Notes: a model not told the origin generated them from the sequence alone. A stretch of 64,000 bases of DNA from Thiotrichaceae bacterium (GCA_023144895.1 JAGLEV010000042.1:1-64000); one strand, 5' to 3'. Shown: positions 19,516 through 28,752, counted from the stretch's first letter. A program made the numbers and translations.

Positions 19516-20139
19516 ATGAGTCAATATTTTTATATCCATCCTGAAAATCCTCAACCCCGAAATATTTGTCAAGCGATTAATATTATCAACAAGGGCGGGG
19601 TGATTGTTTATCCTACTGATTCTGGTTATGCGATTGGTTGTCATCTTGATGATAAATCTGCGGTTGATCGAATACGATTAATAAGAAGATTAAATGATAA
19701 GCATCACTTTACTTTGATGTGTCGTGATTTATCTGAAATTTCACGTTATGCCATTGTTGATAATATTAACTATCGCTTATTAAAATCACATACACCAGGA
19801 GGCTATACTTTTATTCTAGAGGCTAGTAGAGAGATACCTCGGCGTTTGAGACATCCTAAAAGGAAAACTATAGGAATAAGGATTCCTGATAATAATATTG
19901 CTTTAGCTTTACTGGAAGAGCTTGATGCACCCTTGATTTCTAGCTCTTTAATTTTACCCAATGATGAGTTGCCAATGTCAGATCCCTATGAAATTCAGTT
20001 GCAATTAGAAAAACAAGTGGATCTGATTATTGATGGTGGGCACTGTGGTAATGAATCAACAACTGTTGTTGATCTTATTCAATCTCCCCCTGAGATTTTA
20101 CGTCAGGGGCAAGGTGATACTGATTGGTTAAGGTATTAG
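19516..20139 (+). CDS. yciO: Sua5/YciO/YrdC family protein YciO
   Basis: Relative of threonylcarbamoyl-AMP synthase, able to bind ATP and RNA; its own physiological role is unsettled. The sequence follows E. coli YciO almost throughout: MSQYFYIHPENPQ, GGVIVYPTDSGYAIGC, HTPGGYTFILEA, KRKTIGIRIPDN and LEKQVDLIIDGG. 207 residues. It is divergent from yciB across 127 bp. Its stop codon overlaps the stop of the convergent gene on the other strand (20136-20139), so there is no room for a terminator between them. Confidence 0.93.
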   Translation: MSQYFYIHPENPQPRNICQAINIINKGGVIVYPTDSGYAIGCHLDDKSAVDRIRLIRRLNDKHHFTLMCRDLSEISRYAIVDNINYRLLKSHTPGGYTFILEASREIPRRLRHPKRKTIGIRIPDNNIALALLEELDAPLISSSLILPNDELPMSDPYEIQLQLEKQVDLIIDGGHCGNESTTVVDLIQSPPEILRQGQGDTDWLRY

Positions 20140-22061
20140 CTCACTTGTTTATTTTCAAGGTTTGGGCATAGTGCATCCACTATTTCACACTGTGGAACAA
20201 AGCCAGTGACTACTTCACGCAAGGTATTACGTAGCTGGGGTTCATCTTCATTTCTGATACCCTGCTGGAATATTTGTAGGTAGTGAGTGAGTTGTTCTTG
20301 TGTGATACTTTCTTCATTTGCTCGCATGATACGTGGGTGAAGGGTGTCGGTAACATTCTTTCCAATCAGTAGTTCTTCAGATATTTTCTCGCCAGAGCGT
20401 AAGCCTATGTAGGTAATAGGGATGCCCTCACTGCCATTGTAAGCTTTTGCACCACTCAGCTTGATCATACGTTTAGCTAAGTCGGTAATCATGACAGGTT
20501 CACCCATATCTAATACAAAGACATCACCACCTTTGCCCATAGCTCCTGCTTGGATGACCAATTGTGAGGCTTCTTGAGTGGTCATGAAGTAACGTTTAAT
20601 ATCTTTATGTGTGATAGTGAGGGGGCCACCTTTTTTAATTTGCTCTCTAAATAGAGGAATCACTGAACCTGATGAACCTAGCACATTGCCAAACCGAACC
20701 ATAGTAAAGCGAGTCTTATGTTTTTGCTGGCTCAGTGTTTGTAGAATTAATTCAGCAAAGCGCTTGGTAGCTCCCATAGTGTTTGTAGGGCGTACCGCTT
20801 TATCGGTAGAAATAAGTACAAAAGTATGAACTTTGGCATTAATGGCTGCTTGTGCACAGTGATAAGTGCCAAAGATATTATTGTTAACACCTTCTGAGAT
20901 GTTTTGCTCTACCATTGGAACGTGCTTATAGGCTGCAGCATGGTAGATAGTATGAATACCAAAAGTCTTACAGACACGTTCAATACGTTGCTGGTTAGTC
21001 ACACTGCCCAGAATGGGTATAATCGGAAGGTGTATTTTCTGAGTTTTGAGTAAGGTTAATAGCTCTTGTTCTATTTCATATAAGGCAAATTCACTTAACT
21101 CATAAAGTACAATGAGCTGGGGCTTTTGTTGAATAATCTGTCGGCATAGCTCAGAACCAATAGAGCCACCTGCACCTGTTATCATGATATTGTATGTTTT
21201 TATATTGGCATCAATCAGCTTCTTGACGGGGAGAACGGGATCTCTACCCAGTAAGTCTTCAATATCAAGCTCTTTAATAGACTCGATAGTGACTTTACCT
21301 TGCGCTAGTTCAAGTAAAGTAGGCAAGGTTCTCACTTTGACACGATACTTTTCAAGCTCATTAACAATAGCGGTACGTTTATTGGTGTTCTTAGGTAGGG
21401 CGAGTAATATTTCATCGATTTTTTTATGGCTTTGTGACTCTGTTGTTAGAAAATCTTGACAGACTTGTTCTAAGCTATAGATCTTTTTGCCATTAATTAT
21501 TTTTCCATGAAGCATTTTATTATTATCAATAAAACCAATAATATTAAAACCACCAGAGTGTAAAAGTGCATTAGAAAGCTCGGCTCCAGCATTTCCAGCA
21601 CCATAAATCATAATATTTTTTGTCTGGCTGAGATTGTTTTTTTGAATCTGGACTAAAAAGAGACTTTTTACAGCAACACGACTACTCGTTATTAGTATGA
21701 CTAGTAATAAAAAAGTAATGAAGGGAACAGCCTTAGGTATTGGGATGCTGGTTAGTGTATAGGCTACAATAGTATATAAACCTATGCTTAATATACTTGC
21801 GAGCATAATTGACCAATAAGCCTTACCATCGGTATGACGAAATACTGCACGATATAAGTCAAAACGAAGAAAAATAGGAATAGTAATGATCACTGCTAAG
21901 AAAAGTAGAGGAAGGTGCTGAGTAGAAAATACTAAAAAATCACTATAAGCAAGTACAAATGCAGCCCAAATCGAAAAAGTGATACAGGCTATATCCGTGA
22001 GTATTGCAAATATTTGCTTCTGTTGTCTTGATAATTTATTTAGTTGTTTGAGAATATACAT
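20136..22061 (-). CDS. Membrane-bound nucleotide-sugar epimerase/dehydratase, CapD/WbpM type
   Basis: Probably a UDP-GlcNAc-type 4,6-dehydratase feeding surface-polysaccharide or glycan synthesis. Four N-terminal membrane segments (about 15-125) precede a CoA-binding-like Rossmann region (NIMIYGAGNAGAELSNAL) and the catalytic SDR domain (MITGAGGSIGSELCRQI). STDKAVRPTNTMGATKR forms the altered active site of this long-chain class. 641 residues, usual for the family. It is separated by 15 kb from the wza-wzb-wzc genes and stands beside a decayed stretch with an ABC-2 permease remnant. The exact sugar product cannot be told. Confidence 0.9.
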   Translation of the reverse strand: MYILKQLNKLSRQQKQIFAILTDIACITFSIWAAFVLAYSDFLVFSTQHLPLLFLAVIITIPIFLRFDLYRAVFRHTDGKAYWSIMLASILSIGLYTIVAYTLTSIPIPKAVPFITFLLLVILITSSRVAVKSLFLVQIQKNNLSQTKNIMIYGAGNAGAELSNALLHSGGFNIIGFIDNNKMLHGKIINGKKIYSLEQVCQDFLTTESQSHKKIDEILLALPKNTNKRTAIVNELEKYRVKVRTLPTLLELAQGKVTIESIKELDIEDLLGRDPVLPVKKLIDANIKTYNIMITGAGGSIGSELCRQIIQQKPQLIVLYELSEFALYEIEQELLTLLKTQKIHLPIIPILGSVTNQQRIERVCKTFGIHTIYHAAAYKHVPMVEQNISEGVNNNIFGTYHCAQAAINAKVHTFVLISTDKAVRPTNTMGATKRFAELILQTLSQQKHKTRFTMVRFGNVLGSSGSVIPLFREQIKKGGPLTITHKDIKRYFMTTQEASQLVIQAGAMGKGGDVFVLDMGEPVMITDLAKRMIKLSGAKAYNGSEGIPITYIGLRSGEKISEELLIGKNVTDTLHPRIMRANEESITQEQLTHYLQIFQQGIRNEDEPQLRNTLREVVTGFVPQCEIVDALCPNLENKQVS

Positions 22062-23298
22062 AGGTAGTACTCTAAAAATAGTAAGCTTAACGTTGTTTTA
22101 TTTAAGCTGTTACTTGTTTGTTATTAATGGTTTGTATTATTTTCTAGCTAAATGGGGTTGAGCTTTCTAGTCACTTGAAGCTTGATGTTTTTTTGAGCAA
22201 CACGCTTATCGTTCATGTTAAAGGAATTAATGATAAAATTCAATGTTCTGGCTAATTATATTTCTATATGTCAAGTTCTGATAGAACATAAATGTTTTTT
22301 AAATAGTTCTGATTTCTTTCTATAGTAGGGTAAAGCTAAATGTTTTAAATGTGAAATGTTTTTTCTCTTTGGTTTATTAAATTCCTAGTTTAATATTCAC
22401 TTAACCTAATAATAATATATAAGTATATTATTATTACTAAGCGTTATTGGGTGCTATAATATTTGATCTTTTTTAGTCATGGGTTATCTTGCTTCACTAC
22501 TATTTTTTATAGTATTTTTTCCTATTTATTTAAAATTCTTTGTCTAACAACCCTGTCTTTAACCCACTGAACTTTATTTGTTGTAATATTGATTAATTTT
22601 TTAATACGAAGAATATAATGATATCCTGCCTTAGGCTGAAAGCCTCTTATCCTGCGATAGTCTGCCTCAGACCATGCTGATTCCTTATTGATCTGAATTT
22701 AGTGGCTATTATACTTTGCTTCTCGCTACCTTATGGTGTTTTCCTGATACTGTATTTCAATAAATTTTTGGCTGATTTTTGTTGAGGATGATTTTTTCAG
22801 TTCTTCTTGAATCGTAACTGGATGCTACCTATAAGTTTTAAGCTAGAGCCTGTTTTCTGATAGCTGTGGTTTTCTGTCGTTTCATCGTCAGGGCTCTTTA
22901 CTTAGTACCTAGCAATAGGAATAATATTAGTGCAAATAGTTCAATAAATATTCATTATGGCTTTTATATCTACTCTATAAAACAAATTGATGTCTGTTTA
23001 ATCTAACCTCTTGATTTTTATTACTAAGCTATTGCAACCAACGCATTTCTTTAGATTTGAAAATTAGTCTATTTACTTTTTAAACAACACGTTGGTGACC
23101 ATGAAAGATAAAGGAGAGACAAAATGTTGCCACCTTTTTGGCAAGGTCTCAGTTTATTTAACCCAGTGAGTGGCTTTCGTTAGAGTTTCTTTGAGGTTTC
23201 AGATGTTGGTATAGGAACGAGTATTACGACGATTTTAGCCTTCTTGGGTATTTGTTTATTGTTGGCTGGATGTTTAAGATGGGCTATCGAATGAAGAG
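22062..23298. other. 1.2-kb gene-free decayed region
   Basis: No intact gene is present in 1.2 kb, unusual for this otherwise dense window. The right end holds a recognisable broken ABC-2 permease 3' end (23121-23302), and a 57-codon open stretch on the minus strand (22522-22695) may be another remnant. The remainder is AT-rich with frequent stops. It probably marks a locus being lost. Confidence 0.65.
22522..22695 (-). pseudogene. Possible remnant ORF, transposase-like in part
   Basis: A 57-codon stretch without stops, bounded by TAA upstream and TAG downstream and lacking a plausible start. It includes GYHYILRIKKLINITT, which faintly recalls the G-x-x-Y-x-x-R-x-K segment of IS4-family transposases, and the nearby upstream sequence is stop-rich. 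The resemblance is weak and I cannot name the parent gene. Confidence 0.3.
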
Positions 23299-23302
23299 CT
23301 AA
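23121..23302 (+). pseudogene. 3' remnant of an ABC-2 type transporter permease
   Basis: The translation reads LPPFWQGLSLFNPV then SGFR, a TAG stop (23181), then SFFEVSDVGIGT and ITTILAFLGICLLLAG. A one-base frameshift then leads to MFKMGYRMKS and a stop at 23302. This matches the C-terminus of YadH-type ABC-2 permeases (PFWQGLSHLNPIVYMISGFRYGFLG in E. coli from memory). Four residues are deleted in frame between NPV and SGFR, and an aromatic codon has become a stop. Nothing convincing of the N-terminal part or an ATPase partner remains upstream. The fragment abuts the convergent dnaQ end. Confidence 0.78.
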
Positions 23303-24000
23303 TTCCATAGTTGCACGCCCGAAGACTCCGCAATTTCAGCAACCTTAGTGTTATGTTTTGCCAGATCAGCATCATTAGCATAAATAATTTTCAATGGTGT
23401 ACGCTGACGAGGAGATAAGCGCTGGATAGCCTCTATTTCAACGGTATTTTGTGCTTCTTTAGCATTAAATATTAAAGCCCGTTGCCCACCCGTCATTGCT
23501 AAATAAACTTCAGCTAATATCTGTGAGTCTAATAATGCACCATGTAGTTCACGATGAGTATTACCAATACCTAAGCGTTTACATAAAGCATCAAGAGAGT
23601 TGCGTTGTCCAGGGTAAGATTGACGTGCCATGACTAATGAATCAATAATAGTACAATGGTCTTCCAGCTTTCCCCAGCTTGAATTGATTCGGCTGAGTTC
23701 ACTATTAATAAAGCCCACATCAAAGGGTGCATTATGAATAATCAATTCTGCTCCCTTGATATAACTCATAAACTGATTAACTGTCTCTTTAAATCTAGGC
23801 TTATCGGCTAAAAACTCAGAAGTAATACCATGAACTTTTTCTGCATCTTCATCACTGGCACGGTCAGGTTGTAAGTATTGATGATAGTCATTGTTGGTTA
23901 CACGGCGTTTAACCATTTCAACACAACCAATCTCAATAATACGATGACCATCACTAGGGTCTAGCCCTGTCGTTTCTGTATCTAATATAATTTGGCGCAT
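23299..24000 (-). CDS. dnaQ: DNA polymerase III epsilon subunit (proofreading 3'-5' exonuclease)
   Basis: Proofreading subunit of the replicative polymerase core. It shows Exo I LDTETTGLDP at the N-terminus, Exo II in HNAPFDVGF, and Exo III with HRELHGALLDSQ. A C-terminal tail that binds the alpha subunit follows (RQRTPLKIIYANDADLAKH). 233 residues against 243 in E. coli. Its ATG shares a base with the rnhA stop (TAATG), so the two are translationally coupled, but on the same strand here rather than divergent as in E. coli. Confidence 0.96.
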   Translation of the reverse strand: MRQIILDTETTGLDPSDGHRIIEIGCVEMVKRRVTNNDYHQYLQPDRASDEDAEKVHGITSEFLADKPRFKETVNQFMSYIKGAELIIHNAPFDVGFINSELSRINSSWGKLEDHCTIIDSLVMARQSYPGQRNSLDALCKRLGIGNTHRELHGALLDSQILAEVYLAMTGGQRALIFNAKEAQNTVEIEAIQRLSPRQRTPLKIIYANDADLAKHNTKVAEIAESSGVQLWN

Positions 24001-24452
24001 TAGCTTACCTTCTTTTCATCAATGGCTTGGTTGGCAAGTGCATCGACTCGCTCATTATCAGGGTCACCACTATGACCTTTAACCCACTCCCATGTGACAT
24101 CATGTCCCTGAGTGGCTTCATCAAGGCGTTGCCATAAAGCTTTATTCTTGACAGGCTTCTTTTGAGCTGTGCGCCAATGATTCTTTTTCCAGCCATGAAT
24201 CCAAAGAGTAATTCCTTGACGTACATACTGTGAATCTGTTGTTAATATCGCAGAGCAGGGGCGTGTTAATGCCTCCACACCACGAATGGCAGCCATTAAT
24301 TCCATTTGGTTGTTGGTTGTATCGGCTTCATAACCATAAAGCTCTTTTTCTACTTCAGCATAACGTAATAATACGCCCCAACCCCCTTCTCCTGGATTGC
24401 CCCGACAAGCACCATCAGTATAAATTAGTACCACTTGGTTATTTTTGGTCAC
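24000..24452 (-). CDS. rnhA: Ribonuclease HI
   Basis: Degrades RNA in RNA-DNA hybrids. The catalytic DEDD set is visible: [11 protein letters not shown] (Asp), [10 protein letters not shown] (Glu), LTTDSQYV (Asp) and the late ERVDALAN (Asp), with the basic handle WKKNHW. I chose GTG 24452, which has AAGGAG eleven bases upstream and gives a 150-residue protein starting just before the first strand. A further in-frame GTG at 24491 would add 13 unneeded residues. It overlaps the upstream methyltransferase by 14 bp and the dnaQ start by one base. Confidence 0.95.
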   Translation of the reverse strand: MTKNNQVVLIYTDGACRGNPGEGGWGVLLRYAEVEKELYGYEADTTNNQMELMAAIRGVEALTRPCSAILTTDSQYVRQGITLWIHGWKKNHWRTAQKKPVKNKALWQRLDEATQGHDVTWEWVKGHSGDPDNERVDALANQAIDEKKVS

Positions 24453-25215
24453 GTGATTGTTGACTCCTTGGAATAGGGTTAATGGCAACACCCGCAGCTC
24501 GACTGGGAAAAACAGTACGTGCCTGAGATTTTATAGGTGTTTGAGAGTAGCTCTCTTTTTTCGCATGGATAATATAAAGCTTGCCTAAAATAGGCCAGTA
24601 TAATTGTCCCCAGTTTTCCATTATCTCACTACGGTGATACAGTTTACCTTTCAAGAAAGCAGGGCGAAAGCCTAAATAGGAAATTTTATTAACCTTCCAG
24701 TTAAGCAAAGTGAGCCAGTCTTGTATTTGTCTGACGCCATAAAGTTTTGAGTGAGGTGAAGTATTAACCGCTGAACGTAATGATCGATGACTAAATAGCA
24801 AAGACAGTGGATTGAAGCCAATAAAAACACATTCACCATCAGCAACTAACACCCGATCAATTTCTCGTAGTGCCTGATGTGGTTGCATTGAACATTCAAA
24901 AATATGGCTGGCAATAACAAGGTCAATACTATTAGCTGCCAAGGGGAGAGCTTCTGGCTTTGCATGAACATTGGTATCTTGCATATTATGACCAATAGAA
25001 AACCGCGTTCCAATAAGGGACTCATCTAAAAAGTGCTGATGGTCAACGAGTGGACCTGTTTCATAAGCATAATAGCCAAAAGTGTGAGATAGATAGTCTT
25101 TTATTTTGGGATTAATTTGTTCAAGGATATATTGACCCTCCACCGTTTCATACCACCTTGAGCAGCTATCATAAAGTGATTTAATATTGTGTTGTTCATC
25201 GACCACTGGTGACAA
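24439..25215 (-). CDS. yafS: SAM-dependent methyltransferase, YafS-like
   Basis: Class I methyltransferase of unknown substrate found beside rnhA in many gammaproteobacteria. The Methyltransf_11 core is visible: [18 protein letters not shown], then [20 protein letters not shown]. The glycine-rich SAM loop is unusually degenerate ([10 protein letters not shown]). 258 residues. It starts a tight three-gene unit, yafS-rnhA-dnaQ, read away from the divergent mltD, matching the E. coli neighbourhood. Symbol assigned by synteny and similarity. Confidence 0.82.
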   Translation of the reverse strand: MSPVVDEQHNIKSLYDSCSRWYETVEGQYILEQINPKIKDYLSHTFGYYAYETGPLVDHQHFLDESLIGTRFSIGHNMQDTNVHAKPEALPLAANSIDLVIASHIFECSMQPHQALREIDRVLVADGECVFIGFNPLSLLFSHRSLRSAVNTSPHSKLYGVRQIQDWLTLLNWKVNKISYLGFRPAFLKGKLYHRSEIMENWGQLYWPILGKLYIIHAKKESYSQTPIKSQARTVFPSRAAGVAINPIPRSQQSRDQK

Positions 25216-25318
25216 AATCCTTGTAATAGTACTTTAATTATTGCATCGTAGTATACAAAAACGATACACATATACAGACTAAGTGTACCCCCATAATAAT
25301 AATAAAGACCCAATAAAA

Positions 25319-26818
25319 ATGAAATTCCAAACCTATAAGCTGCTTATGCCAAGCTTTATGCTGTTGGCGTTGTCAGCATGTTCTAGCCATGTCACGAGGG
25401 TTAATAAAGCCCCTTTAATGTCTTCTCTTCCATCATCTATTCAAAAATCGGTCGCTTATGACCACTCAAAGCGTCCTACAGTAAAAAAACCCACATTTAC
25501 ATATCGTCATGCTGCTCCAACAAAGAAAGCAGTAAAAAAGGCGGTGAAGAAAAAAGTAAAACGTGTTCAGCCGAAAAAACTATCTAAAAAAATATTAAAA
25601 AGAGCAAAGCCACTTGCGAGAAATGTACCAAAACGAGTAAGGCGACCTGCGAGAAGTGCACCAAAACGAGCAAAGCCACTTGCGAGAAGTGTACCAAAAC
25701 GAGTAAGGCGACCCATTGTTAATCGTAGTCGCCCTCATGTTCGACACCTTGCTAGACCTGTGGCTCAAGTACCACCAAAATATAAGCCACATCGATCAGC
25801 ATATAAGCCTCAGTATAAAGTTGGAATGAAGTTCCAATCTAAGTCGCGTCGTGTGACTTATTCGCCGAATTTGAAAAATCAGCAAGCCATTGCTGGCAGT
25901 CGCCCTGTGAATCCTTTGGGGAGAATCAGAGGGACTTGGGGGCATATTCATCGGGGGTATCGCTTTAAAAATTATCGCTATAAATCAAAAGTAAAAAAGT
26001 ATATCCAAAGCTTTAGTTCTAAGCCAGGTTATATGTCACTATTAACCGAACGCTCTGCTCCCTATTTACCAACAATTTTACAGGAAGTAAAGCGTCGTGG
26101 TATTCCAACAGAAGTGGCATTGCTTCCTTTTGTGGAAAGTGGTTTTAAAACAAGAGCCTACTCACATGCACATGCAGCGGGTCTATGGCAATTTATTCCA
26201 GGAACCGCTCGTCGTTACGGTCTGAAAGTAACTAAAAAATATGATGCACGTTACAACTGGCGCTTATCAACCAAAGCTGCATTAAGCTATCTTACTGATC
26301 TTAATCGTCAGTTTAAAGGGGACTGGTTGCTATCGTTAGCAGCATATAACTGTGGTGAGCGTCGCGTACATCGTGAGATTAAGCGTAATAAAGCAAAAGG
26401 CTTACCCACCGATTTTTGGCATTTAAGACTACCTAAAGAGACACGCCATTATGTGCCACGTTTACTTGCATTTAAGGCAATTTTTAGTAATCCAAGAGAG
26501 TATGGTATTCATGTTGTGTCAATCCCACATAACCCACAATACCGTAAGATAAGTAATGTAGAAATGCAGAAAAAAGCATTGCAAATACAATTACAGGCAA
26601 CAAAAAGAAAGTCGATTAGAAGAAAGTTACTTAGGAAAAAAAGAGTAAAGCGTGTGGTAACACATAAAGTTCGATCAGGTGAGACGCTTTATCGAATTGC
26701 TCGACGCTATGGCATTAGTGTTAGAAAGATTAAGCGAATGAATCGTTTGAAGTCGAGCCGCATTAAAATTGGTAAGCGTTTGAAAATTGCGATGAATAGA
26801 AGTAAGAAACGACGTTAA
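25319..26818 (+). CDS. mltD: Membrane-bound lytic murein transglycosylase D with a Lys/Arg-rich linker
   Basis: Cleaves peptidoglycan glycan strands, leaving 1,6-anhydro ends. The lipoprotein signal has lipobox LSAC. The SLT catalytic domain (about 235-400) shows LLPFVESGF with catalytic Glu273, AGLWQFIPGTARRYGL, and AAYNCGERRV. One LysM domain closes it (about 447-490, HKVRSGETLYRIARRYG). Start ATG 25319 gives the signal peptide; 12 upstream in-frame residues are left out. Residues about 55-195 are an extreme Lys/Arg/Pro linker with 11-residue repeats, not seen in E. coli MltD. Divergent from yafS-rnhA-dnaQ as is usual. Confidence 0.93.
   Translation: MKFQTYKLLMPSFMLLALSACSSHVTRVNKAPLMSSLPSSIQKSVAYDHSKRPTVKKPTFTYRHAAPTKKAVKKAVKKKVKRVQPKKLSKKILKRAKPLARNVPKRVRRPARSAPKRAKPLARSVPKRVRRPIVNRSRPHVRHLARPVAQVPPKYKPHRSAYKPQYKVGMKFQSKSRRVTYSPNLKNQQAIAGSRPVNPLGRIRGTWGHIHRGYRFKNYRYKSKVKKYIQSFSSKPGYMSLLTERSAPYLPTILQEVKRRGIPTEVALLPFVESGFKTRAYSHAHAAGLWQFIPGTARRYGLKVTKKYDARYNWRLSTKAALSYLTDLNRQFKGDWLLSLAAYNCGERRVHREIKRNKAKGLPTDFWHLRLPKETRHYVPRLLAFKAIFSNPREYGIHVVSIPHNPQYRKISNVEMQKKALQIQLQATKRKSIRRKLLRKKRVKRVVTHKVRSGETLYRIARRYGISVRKIKRMNRLKSSRIKIGKRLKIAMNRSKKRR
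25601..25711 (+). repeat. 33-bp tandem repeat coding a cationic linker in mltD
   Basis: Units at 25601-25633, 25634-25666, 25667-25699 and a partial unit at 25700-25711 encode RAKPLARNVPK, RVRRPARSAPK, RAKPLARSVPK and RVRR. Units one and three are nearly identical, as are two and four, so the present array looks like a duplicated 66-bp pair. All copies keep frame. Confidence 0.9.
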
Positions 26819-26832
26819 GTTAAGGAGGTCAT

Positions 26833-27414
26833 GTGCTAGAGGATATAAATACTCGTATTCGATGTGAGAAAAAAGCACTGAGAGTTGCACTTGACCCAAT
26901 AGCGATTGATCGTTATTCAAAGCAGATAGCACAACACCTTGTCGCTAGCAAAGTCTATAAAGCAGCACAACATATTGCTTATTATTTACCAGTGCGAGGT
27001 GAAGCCGATGCTCAATTAATAACTCACAGGGCAAAAGGTAAAACATTTTATTTGCCGATTGTTAAAGAAGAGACAGAAAATCATTTGCTCTTTGCACCTG
27101 TGAATAATGCAACAAAGTATAGTAAAAATAAGTTTGGAATATTAGAGCCTATAACTACTAAGTTTTTGAGTTCTTTAGAACAATTAGACCTCGTAGTCAC
27201 ACCTTTAGTTAGTTATGACCAAAAGGGTAGTCGCTTAGGAATGGGAGGTGGGTTTTATGATCGAACCTTTTCATATAAACAGCGTCAAAAAAAAGGTAAG
27301 CCATTATTAATTGGCTATGCTTATTCATTTCAAGAGTCCACAAACATTCAAATACAGGTTTGGGATGTGGCTTTAGATGGCATAGTGACAGAAAAAGGTT
27401 TTTCTTTGTTTTAA
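26833..27414 (+). CDS. ygfA: 5-formyltetrahydrofolate cyclo-ligase
   Basis: Converts 5-formyl-THF to 5,10-methenyl-THF with ATP, salvaging folate. The signature GSRLGMGGGFYDRTF and the N-terminal IAYYLPVRGEADAQ are typical; 193 residues is normal. The start is GTG 26833, with a perfect AAGGAGG four bases upstream; an out-of-frame ATG overlaps it at 26831 and stops at once. It follows mltD by 14 bp and is probably co-transcribed. In many relatives ygfA lies near zapA and the 6S RNA gene; neither is seen here. Confidence 0.92.
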   Translation: MLEDINTRIRCEKKALRVALDPIAIDRYSKQIAQHLVASKVYKAAQHIAYYLPVRGEADAQLITHRAKGKTFYLPIVKEETENHLLFAPVNNATKYSKNKFGILEPITTKFLSSLEQLDLVVTPLVSYDQKGSRLGMGGGFYDRTFSYKQRQKKGKPLLIGYAYSFQESTNIQIQVWDVALDGIVTEKGFSLF

Positions 27415-27496
27415 TCGATGGGACTTTAATGTGAGCAAACAACAATTTAAAACGCTCTAAAAATAATAATTATAATAAAAAATTAGGAGAATAATA

Positions 27497-27745
27497 GTGG
27501 AACTTGATACGAGTGCACAACCAGAAGATAGTGAATTCATCCCTTTAGATTTGGGTGAAATGGAAGAGATCGAGGAAATTGATTTTAGCGATGATACAAG
27601 CATTGTTGATCTCTTTGATGAACAAGATACTCAGCGTGAAAAGAAGAAAAATGCAGCGCGCCGAAATATCGAAGAAATTATGGAAGCCCGTGCATTACGT
27701 CGTGAGCTAGCCGATTTGTTTGATGATGACTTATTGGTAGATTAA
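27497..27745 (+). CDS. Small acidic protein, PA3496-like family
   Basis: Unnamed 82-residue protein. The first half is strongly acidic (GEMEEIEEIDFSDD); the second half is a helical AARRNIEEIMEARALRREL followed by an acidic end (FDDDLL). That second half matches my recollection of the PA3496 family of putative envelope-integrity proteins in gammaproteobacteria. Start is GTG 27497 with AGGAGA upstream. It lies 82 bp after the folate enzyme. No membrane segment or signal peptide is present, so any envelope role is by association only. Confidence 0.75.
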   Translation: MELDTSAQPEDSEFIPLDLGEMEEIEEIDFSDDTSIVDLFDEQDTQREKKKNAARRNIEEIMEARALRRELADLFDDDLLVD

Positions 27746-27784
27746 CCAATCCTATACGGTGAGTTATTTATCAGCCGTTTTCGT

Positions 27785-27812
27785 TGCTTCTGTGAGCCGT
27801 ATTACAGAAGCA
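27785..27812 (+). terminator. Possible terminator after the acidic-protein gene
   Basis: TGCTTCTGT (27785-27793) pairs with ACAGAAGCA (27804-27812) around a ten-base loop, followed by TCTAAAATTTT rather than a clean T-tract. It lies 40 bp beyond the stop codon and before the convergent gene. Confidence 0.45.
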
Positions 27813-27895
27813 TCTAAAATTTTGTGATCTTTGCCTTTTTTTTAAAAGAATGGCGTACCCTCTACCTCTAGATAAAAGCTAACGGGAACTGCTGG

Positions 27896-28456
27896 TTATT
27901 TATGTCGCTGTTTAATTGTCTCCATCATCACTTGAAAATCAAAATGACGCTTGCGTTTCAATAAAGACGTATTACGTATTGCTTCATCACGAATCATTAG
28001 AATATTATCCATTGCCTCAGTACTATCCGTTGCATTGATGTCGGCTTGAATATCATGTAAAGCCAGTGTGAGCTGTTCTAATGAATCCAATGTCACCTTA
28101 AAAAAGCGACGTACCCGCTCAGCTTGTTCAGGCATATTCTCACATAAAACCAGTAAATTTTCAGTGGCTTCAATTGCTTGATCTAAACTAACCAACCACC
28201 TCGGTGCTATCGTTTCACGTAATGTTTGAATGTGAGTTAGTTGCGTGCGTGCTGTGGTTAAGAAAGGAATGTTGTGAGGCTTGGGTTTCTCAGGCTTAGG
28301 CTCTTGCCAATGTTTATATTGTGCAATGACTCCTTGCTTCACAGCACTAAAGAACTGTGTACTCATTTTCCATAGTTTGAAAACTGCCCAAACCGACACC
28401 ACAGTAACCACCGTGATGAGTGCAAATAAAATAATATAAAAGAAAATTTTTATCAT
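27896..28456 (-). CDS. Membrane-anchored helical protein, function unknown
   Basis: Unrecognised. The 186-residue product has one N-terminal membrane segment (about 3-28), a proline/lysine-rich hinge (EPKPEKPKPH), then an all-helical cytoplasmic or periplasmic part. The section RVRRFFKVTLDSLEQLTLAL loosely recalls XpaC/5-bromo-4-chloroindolyl phosphate hydrolysis proteins, but the match is not strong enough to name it. It stands alone between the acidic-protein gene and the initiator tRNA, on the opposite strand to both. Confidence 0.75.
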   Translation of the reverse strand: MIKIFFYIILFALITVVTVVSVWAVFKLWKMSTQFFSAVKQGVIAQYKHWQEPKPEKPKPHNIPFLTTARTQLTHIQTLRETIAPRWLVSLDQAIEATENLLVLCENMPEQAERVRRFFKVTLDSLEQLTLALHDIQADINATDSTEAMDNILMIRDEAIRNTSLLKRKRHFDFQVMMETIKQRHK

Positions 28457-28629
28457 AGCGCTAAGTTTAACTGAAAGTTGGTGGATGAAAAATTAACAAA
28501 TTATAAAAAAATATCGAATATTTAGCTTAGCTCAGTCTATAGTTAAAGTGTCGTTACAATAATAACTTGAGCTTTATTAGTTACTTGATTGTTTGTCGAA
28601 GCTTATATTCATAAAATATAAAAAATAGC

Positions 28630-28658
28630 TTGTAATGACCCCCAAGTCTCCCTATTAT
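28630..28658 (+). promoter_or_regulatory. Candidate sigma-70 promoter of the initiator tRNA
   Basis: TTGTAA (28630-28635), a 17-base spacer and TATTAT (28653-28658) precede the tRNA by 17 bases. The bases after the -10 (AGTCCGACCG) are G+C-rich, the kind of discriminator seen at stringently controlled stable-RNA promoters. Confidence 0.55.
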
Positions 28659-28675
28659 AGTCCGACCGAATCTGA

Positions 28676-28752
<77 letters not shown>

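Noticed and set aside
19389-19517. 43-residue N-terminal extension of YciB
   Set aside because: It runs back to the divergent yciO start and has no counterpart in the family; MKFLFDFLP is the known start.
25601-25711. Repeats at 25601-25711 as a CRISPR array
   Set aside because: Units are directly adjacent without spacers, and lie in frame inside a coding region.
25595-25792. Minus-strand ORF over the mltD repeat region
   Set aside because: It is an antisense shadow of the repeats (Trp/Ser/Tyr-rich), and the plus-strand frame is clearly coding.
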